A program made the position numbers and the translations under genes. A stretch of DNA of 64,000 bases. It comes from Hyphococcus sp. (GTDB lineage: Bacteria; Pseudomonadota; Alphaproteobacteria; Caulobacterales; Parvularculaceae). Every line of letters begins with the position of its first letter. Position 1 is the first letter of the stretch. Positions 58,515 to 64,000 of the stretch are shown piece after piece. The stretch is from the NCBI GenBank assembly GCA_021776335.1, contig JAJFGB010000009.1:434001-498000 (forward strand), given 5' to 3'. The notes below the pieces were generated by a model. That model worked only from the letters and a program-made list of their open reading frames with translations, ran no database searches and had not been told where the DNA came from.

Positions 58515-59075
58515 GTGCTGTTTTTCATTGGTCTCGCGATCTTTTTGGGATCGCACTTTTTCACCGCAACAGCGCGTGGCCCGCGCGGACGTCTTGCAGA
58601 TCGTCTGGGCGTTGGTCCCTATAAGGGGATGTTTGCGATTGTCGCTCTTATCGGGCTGATCTTGCTTGTGGTCGGCTGGAGCGGCGCAGATCGTACGGTG
58701 ATTTATTCGACGCCTTACTGGATGCGGTACGCTGTTTACAGCCTCATGTTGGTTGCGTTGATTCTCCTTGCCGCCTCCAATCTGCCGTCAGGGCGGCTGG
58801 CGGCGGCGGTAAAACATCCGATGCTTGCAGGGGTCAAAATCTGGGCGTTTGCCCATTTGCTGGTCAACGGTGATGTTCGATCGATCGCCCTTTTTGGCGG
58901 CATTCTGGCCTTCTCGGTGATTGATCGCATTGCGGTCAAAAAACGCGGTGTCGCAACGCCGGCGCCAGGACCTGTGACGAATGATTTGATTGCTGTCGGT
59001 GTCGGATTCGTCGCCTGGGTTGCGATATACCTGTTTTTACATCCCTATATTGCGGGCGTTGCCATTGCGGTTTGA
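58515..59075 (+). CDS. NnrU family membrane protein
   Basis: LFFIGLAIFLGSHFFTATARGPRGRLADRLGVGPYKGMFAIVALIGLILLVVGW; RHPMLAG-like KHPMLAGVKIWAFAHLLVNGD. Confidence 0.9.
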   Translation: MLFFIGLAIFLGSHFFTATARGPRGRLADRLGVGPYKGMFAIVALIGLILLVVGWSGADRTVIYSTPYWMRYAVYSLMLVALILLAASNLPSGRLAAAVKHPMLAGVKIWAFAHLLVNGDVRSIALFGGILAFSVIDRIAVKKRGVATPAPGPVTNDLIAVGVGFVAWVAIYLFLHPYIAGVAIAV

Positions 59076-59076
59076 T

Positions 59077-59643
59077 TTAATCTTTGTCCGGACCGTCACT
59101 AGCTGGCGGTTGCGCTGGATAATATAGCTTTGAAGTATCATATCCCAGAGCGCGCAGTCGGGCCAGAACTGCATTGAGCCGTACTTGATCAAGGCTGGGC
59201 GTGCGTGACAATACCCACAAATATCGGCCTGACGGTTCGCCGACCACGGCAAGAGAGTAATCTTCAGCGAGATCTATTATCCAGTAGTCGCCCCAGAAAG
59301 GGCCAAAGAAACTGACCTCCAGTTTTGCGTTGGTTGATTGGTCGATGATGCGGGCGCGGCCTTTTGCAACCGCTAGTTTGCCGTTCGGGGCGCCTTTGCG
59401 GCAACTGTTGACGACGGAAATCAGGCTATCGGCGCGGCGTGAGTATTCAGCGGTGACGCCTTCGCAATCCCTCTCGAAGCGGTTTGGCAGGCGGGCGATC
59501 TCGTACCAGACCCCGAGGTAGCGATCGAGGTCGACGGTGTCGACCGTTTTTAGGGGCGCTGATAGCTCGTTGTTAACAGGCGGCCGGGCGCAGGCGGGAA
59601 GCAATATGAGGGCGATACAGGCAATAATGGGTCTCAGTGGCAT
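59077..59643 (-). CDS. lipocalin family lipoprotein (Blc-like)
   Basis: Lipobox LLPACARPP; VDLDRYLGVWYEIARLPNRFERDCEGVTAEYS; GDYWIIDLAEDYSLAVVGEPSGRYLWVLSR. Confidence 0.93.
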   Translation of the reverse strand: MPLRPIIACIALILLPACARPPVNNELSAPLKTVDTVDLDRYLGVWYEIARLPNRFERDCEGVTAEYSRRADSLISVVNSCRKGAPNGKLAVAKGRARIIDQSTNAKLEVSFFGPFWGDYWIIDLAEDYSLAVVGEPSGRYLWVLSRTPSLDQVRLNAVLARLRALGYDTSKLYYPAQPPASDGPDKD

Positions 59644-59820
59644 TTCAGTTCTCCATCGTTCCGGGGAGATTATACGCTCGGCGCCGGATTTTGGTTGAAG
59701 CCTTGTTGGCAGCGGCCCCAATATTGCCCGTTTTCAGTCCGCGATCCCGCGTTGCGCGTCGTCTCAAAGGCCGTTAGAACCTCTCGGCATTTCATTACAG
59801 AAGCAATAGGATGGCGCCGC

Positions 59821-60660
59821 GTGGCGAACGAAGACAGCGCTTTTAGAGAAGTCGACCAGGAACTGGCCGAAGAACGTCAATGGGAGCTGTTCCGCACGCG
59901 CGGGCCCATGGTTATTGCCGGTGCTTTGGCTATCATGATTGGGGTCGGGGCCTGGCAGTTCCAGACTTGGCAGCGGGTTTCCAATGCCGAGACGCAAGCG
60001 CTTGAGTTTCGCGATGCTGTCGATCTCCTCAATACTGATCAGGATGGCGCCCGCGTCGCCCTCGGCGCTATAGCAGAGGACGGCGGTGGCTATGGCGTAT
60101 TGGCGCAATTCCATCGAGCGTCTTCCTATTCGCGAGGCGGGGAGCGGTTGAAAGCTGTCGAAACCTTTCGGGCAATATATAAGAACGGAGCGGCCTCCAA
60201 ACCGGTGCGTGATCTGGCGCGCCTTCGTGCTGCCTATCTGTCCCTTGCCGATGGTCGCGCTGCGGTGCTCGAAGATCTCGGCGATCTATCGGAATCTGAC
60301 GGCGCTTTTGCTGTGTACGCAAGGGAGATTTCAGGCTTAGCTGCGCTGGACGCCAAGGATTACCAAACCGCGCTTGATATCTTCCGGCAATTGACGATCG
60401 ATATCGCGGCGCCAGAATCTGTGCGAACGCGTGCGGAAGATTTTGCGGCGCTCGCAGCCTCGGGCAAAGCTGGCGTGAACATCAGTGGCGAGACGAGAGT
60501 CGAGGATCTGATCGATGCGCTTGGCGAAGCGATTGCGGCTGGGGACGGGGAAGCCGAAAGGCCTGCTACGGACGGCGTCGTTGAGGAAGAAGTAAGCGAA
60601 ACTGAAACAGACGATGCATCAAAAAGCGATGCTGTCGAAGGCGAAAGTGAAACCGAGTAG
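59821..60660 (+). CDS. tetratricopeptide-like (YfgM/DUF2133-type) inner membrane protein
   Basis: FREVDQELAEERQWELFRTRGPMVIAGALAIMIGVGAWQF; directly upstream of bamB and der. Confidence 0.82.
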   Translation: MANEDSAFREVDQELAEERQWELFRTRGPMVIAGALAIMIGVGAWQFQTWQRVSNAETQALEFRDAVDLLNTDQDGARVALGAIAEDGGGYGVLAQFHRASSYSRGGERLKAVETFRAIYKNGAASKPVRDLARLRAAYLSLADGRAAVLEDLGDLSESDGAFAVYAREISGLAALDAKDYQTALDIFRQLTIDIAAPESVRTRAEDFAALAASGKAGVNISGETRVEDLIDALGEAIAAGDGEAERPATDGVVEEEVSETETDDASKSDAVEGESETE

Positions 60661-60663
60661 ATT

Positions 60664-62073
60664 ATGAAAACTAGCTCCGCCCTGGCCGGTCTGTTGCGAT
60701 TATTGGCTGTGATGTCGTTTTTCGCTTTTGCAACAGCGTGTTCATCTAATCCCATCACCAACTTGTTTTCGGGCGATGAAAAGGACGACGAAAACGCGCC
60801 TGATGAGGAAGATCGCATTTCGATCCTGGCGCTTGAAGAACAACTGACGCCGGATCCGCGCTATCTCGGCGCCGCTGTCGACATTCCACCATCCTATATC
60901 AATCCATCCTGGCCGCAGCCGGGCGGTGAAGCGGACCACACGCTGCATCATCTGAGCGCTTCGGCTGAGCTGGAGGTCGATTGGAAAGTTGACATCGGTA
61001 AAGCTTCATCGCGCCGAGCGCGGCTCACATCGCCGCCAATTGTTGTCGGCGATCGCGTTTTTGTCATTGATGCAGCGGCAGGGGTTTCGGCTTTTGACAG
61101 CGCTAGCGGCGAGCTAATCTGGCGCACGATACTGACACCGGAAATTGATGAACGCTTCAGGGTGCGGGAAATATTTCGCGGCCCAAAACCAGCGGAAATT
61201 GGATTTGGCGGCGGCGTTGCGTTTGATCAGGGGCAGGTCTTTGTGACGTCCGGCTTTGGATTCGTTGCGGCGCTTGATGCGGTTACGGGCGAAGAAGCAT
61301 GGCGTACACAAACAGAGTCGGCAGTGCGCACACCGCCAACCGCCTATCGCGGGCATGTCTATTTCACCACCAATACGAATGAATTTGTGGCGCTCGATCA
61401 GGCGACAGGTGAAAAGGCCTGGACGTTCCAGTCATTTGAAGAATCGGCGCGCTTTCTTTCTTCAGCCAGTCCGGCGGCCTCGGGTGACCTGGTCGTCGCG
61501 CCATTTTCCTCGGGAGAGCTTGTCGCGTTTATCGCCGATAATGGGCGTGCTGTATGGAACGAAACGCTCGTACGTCAGGCGCGGCTAACGGCGCTATCGT
61601 CTCTGAATGACATTGCTGGAAGCCCGGTTATTGATCGCGGCCTGGTTTATGTTGTCAGTCATGGCGGCCGGTTTGCTGCAATTGATATTCGAACAGGCCG
61701 ATCGGTTTGGGAATCAGCGATCGCCAGCTTGCAAATGCCATGGGTAGCCGGGGACTATATCTTTATTGTTTCTATCGACGGCGAACTCGCCTGCGTGTCG
61801 CGTGAAGATGGCGGCATTGTCTGGGTTTCGCAGTTAAAGCGCTACAAGAAAGAAAAAAAGAAAAAAGGCCGCATCGCCTGGTCGGGACCGGTTCTGGCTG
61901 GCGATCATTTGATTCTGGTGTCCAGCGACAAGGAAGTCATAAAGGTTTCACCGCAAACCGGCGAAGTCGTTGCAACGCAAAAAATAGATGCTGGATCTGT
62001 CGTGGCGCCGATTGTTGCCGGCGAGAAAATTTATATTCTTACGGAAGAGGGCAAGCTGATCGCGATGCGCTAA
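60664..62073 (+). CDS. bamB: outer membrane protein assembly factor BamB (PQQ-binding-like beta-propeller lipoprotein)
   Basis: Lipobox FAFATACSSNP; repeated blade motifs FVAALDAVTGEEAWRTQ, EFVALDQATGEKAWTF; gene order yfgM-like-bamB-der. Confidence 0.9.
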   Translation: MKTSSALAGLLRLLAVMSFFAFATACSSNPITNLFSGDEKDDENAPDEEDRISILALEEQLTPDPRYLGAAVDIPPSYINPSWPQPGGEADHTLHHLSASAELEVDWKVDIGKASSRRARLTSPPIVVGDRVFVIDAAAGVSAFDSASGELIWRTILTPEIDERFRVREIFRGPKPAEIGFGGGVAFDQGQVFVTSGFGFVAALDAVTGEEAWRTQTESAVRTPPTAYRGHVYFTTNTNEFVALDQATGEKAWTFQSFEESARFLSSASPAASGDLVVAPFSSGELVAFIADNGRAVWNETLVRQARLTALSSLNDIAGSPVIDRGLVYVVSHGGRFAAIDIRTGRSVWESAIASLQMPWVAGDYIFIVSIDGELACVSREDGGIVWVSQLKRYKKEKKKKGRIAWSGPVLAGDHLILVSSDKEVIKVSPQTGEVVATQKIDAGSVVAPIVAGEKIYILTEEGKLIAMR

Positions 62074-62100
62074 CGCGTTGATGCATCGCTTGCAAAGCCA

Positions 62101-63471
62101 ATGTCAGTCAAAGTTGCCCTGGTTGGCAGGCCCAATGTCGGAAAGTCGACATTGTTCAATCGGCTTGTCGGTAAAAAACTCGCGCTGGTGGATGACACCC
62201 CCGGCGTCACGCGCGACCGGCGCGAAGGCACAGCAAACCTCGGCGATCTCACCTTTACGGCGATTGATACGCCCGGCCTGGAAGAGGCGCCCGAAGAGGC
62301 GCTGGAGGGGCGGATGCGCCTTCAAACGGATATGGCGGTGGCGGAATCCGCGATCTGTCTTTTGATGATTGATGCTCGGGTAGGCGTCACGCCGCTCGAT
62401 CGGACATTTGCACAAATTCTGCGCGCCAGCGGTAAGCCTGTCGTCCTGCTTGCGAATAAGTCCGAGAGTAAAGCCAGCGATGCAGGTGTTTACGACGCTT
62501 ATGAATTGGGACTTGGCGAGCCCGTCCCGATCTCCGGTGAGCATGGCGAAGGCATGGGCGAGCTTTACAACGCAATCGAGCCGTTTCTCACAGAATTTCA
62601 AGAAGCGGATGAAGATGAAGAGCTCGAATGGGATAGCCCCCTAAAACCTCTGCGGGTTGCGATAGTCGGACGGCCGAATGCGGGTAAATCGACGTTGGTG
62701 AACCGGTTGATCGGCGAAGATCGCTTGCTTACGGGGCCTGAGGCGGGCATCACGCGTGATGCGATTTCAGTTGAATGGCGCTGGCGCAGCACAGAACGCG
62801 AATGGCCGATAAAGCTTTTTGATACTGCTGGCATGCGCAAGAAAGCCAAAGTCCAGTCAAAACTTGAAAAGCTTTCCGTCTCCGACAGTCTGCGCGCGAT
62901 ACAGTTTGCAGAAGTCGTTGTGCTGTTGATTGAAGCGGAAACGCCATTCGAAAAACAGGATTTACAGATTGCTGATCTGGCTTTGCGTGAAGGCCGGGCG
63001 CTGGTGATTGGCGTCAATAAATGGGACGAAGTTGACGACCGTGACGCGAAGTTACGCGCTATCACTGAAAAAGCCGGACGGCTTTTATCTCAAGCGCCGG
63101 ATGTGCCCATTGTGCCACTGTCGGCGCTGACTGGCGTCGGTTTAAACAAGCTGATGCCCGCAGTGACAAAAATCTATGTGGATTGGAATGCGCGGGTAAA
63201 AACATCAGACCTCAATGACTGGCTGCACGATGCGCTTGCGCGTCACAATCCGCCGGCGGTGTCCGGACAGCGCATTAAAATTCGCTATATCGCGCAGACA
63301 AAAACCCGGCCGCCGACTTTCGTCGCTCAATGTACGCGGGCGGAGGATTTGCCGACGGCCTATAAGCGCTATCTCGTAAACGGCATCCGCGACGCCTTCG
63401 GCATCAAAGCTGTGCCGATCCGGCTGATTTTGAAGAAGCCGGAAAATCCTTATGTGAAAGATAAGGGGTAG
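62101..63471 (+). CDS. der: ribosome biogenesis GTPase Der (EngA)
   Basis: Two G domains: [36 protein letters not shown] and [36 protein letters not shown]. Confidence 0.97.
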   Translation: MSVKVALVGRPNVGKSTLFNRLVGKKLALVDDTPGVTRDRREGTANLGDLTFTAIDTPGLEEAPEEALEGRMRLQTDMAVAESAICLLMIDARVGVTPLDRTFAQILRASGKPVVLLANKSESKASDAGVYDAYELGLGEPVPISGEHGEGMGELYNAIEPFLTEFQEADEDEELEWDSPLKPLRVAIVGRPNAGKSTLVNRLIGEDRLLTGPEAGITRDAISVEWRWRSTEREWPIKLFDTAGMRKKAKVQSKLEKLSVSDSLRAIQFAEVVVLLIEAETPFEKQDLQIADLALREGRALVIGVNKWDEVDDRDAKLRAITEKAGRLLSQAPDVPIVPLSALTGVGLNKLMPAVTKIYVDWNARVKTSDLNDWLHDALARHNPPAVSGQRIKIRYIAQTKTRPPTFVAQCTRAEDLPTAYKRYLVNGIRDAFGIKAVPIRLILKKPENPYVKDKG

Positions 63472-63615
63472 GACGTAAGGCGTCGCTTCCAAATCAGGGT
63501 TGGCGGTTGTTATTGGCCCTTAGCGGACATCTGTCCGATTAATGGCCAATATCCAGATTCTGATCCAAGAACGGACGCTCTACATTGGTGATGGAACAGA
63601 GGGAAAATACTTAAT

Positions 63616-64000
63616 CTAATGCCCCTCACGGTTCCGAAGGAATTCCTCCGGAATGTCGGCCATCTTTTGCGCCACTAATGAAAAATAGTAGAGCGGCACG
63701 CCTTCTATCGACAGCCTGTGCCGATAGCGCTCCAAGTGATGGATATTTAAATATTTAGAAAATATCAGTTCCCGTATAAATAATGAAAATCCGGAGTTGT
63801 CCGAATTGTCGAGGAACGTTTCCTTGATGTTGAATGCAACCCAGCCGCCATCTTGTACGGTATTTAACGCTTCGAAAAACGCCTTTACGGGGATATCGTC
63901 AAAACCGAGCGCCGCAACTGAAGTCAGACAATTAATTGACCAATCACCAAGCTCCTCGCGAATGTCATTTTCCAGCGCGCAAAAATCGGCGATATAATAT
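63616..64000 (-). CDS. class I SAM-dependent methyltransferase, C-terminal part (start beyond window)
   Basis: Not in the ORF track. Minus-strand translation YYIADFCALENDIREELGDWSINCLTSVAALGFDDIPVKAFFEALNTVQDGGWVAFNIKETFLDNSDNSGFSLFIRELIFSKYLNIHHLERYRHRLSIEGVPLYYFSLVAQKMADIPEEFLRNREGH*. Confidence 0.7.
   Translation of the reverse strand, partial: YYIADFCALENDIREELGDWSINCLTSVAALGFDDIPVKAFFEALNTVQDGGWVAFNIKETFLDNSDNSGFSLFIRELIFSKYLNIHHLERYRHRLSIEGVPLYYFSLVAQKMADIPEEFLRNREGH

Overview
64-kb chromosomal window with alphaproteobacterial-type gene content, mostly ordinary housekeeping and metabolic genes. Recognisable blocks: Glu dehydrogenase (cut by the left edge); a complete phage-shock-type locus (pspF divergent from pspABC, with a sigma-54 promoter and a newly noticed 41-aa membrane ORF ahead of pspA); Ppx/GppA; one initiator tRNA-Met plus a decayed duplicate of its 5' half; carboxylate-amine ligase/N-formylglutamate amidohydrolase; ferredoxin-NADP reductase; SixA; MFS and quinone oxidoreductase genes; metG; SDRs; amidohydrolase/M20 peptidase; a subtilase-like protease with a poly-Asp tail; purMN; hda; ppk-ppx; rnd; aspS; M14 peptidase; fused E1 alpha/beta with a malonyltransferase-like protein; YceI and cytochrome b561-YceI; cobT; M13 peptidase; apt; lipocalin; YfgM-like-bamB-der; and a methyltransferase C-terminus cut by the right edge. 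No rRNA, CRISPR array, IS element or prophage was recognised. Items most worth a second look: (1) tandem AGGTTATAAAAACCT-type dyads, 21 bp apart, as candidate PspF enhancer sites, plus the 41-aa and 54-aa small membrane ORFs of the psp locus; (2) a membrane-anchored protein (39144-40745) between ppx and rnd that resembles a TauD/clavaminate-synthase-like oxygenase with a degenerate metal triad; (3) a paralogous pair of small membrane proteins sharing a KD(S/T)AQGACAGLL motif and flanking a methyltransferase, the first preceded by a nested palindrome; (4) an ancient 260-bp-offset duplication of the tRNA-fMet 5' half whose identity stops in the anticodon loop, next to a region with a diverged 150-bp direct repeat; (5) a subtilase with Glu in place of the catalytic His and a 28-Asp C-terminus; (6) a multi-hairpin intergenic element with a related copy about 31 kb away; (7) a decayed 3' remnant of a second M14 carboxypeptidase. 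All calls come from reading the sequence and supplied ORFs; no database search was possible.
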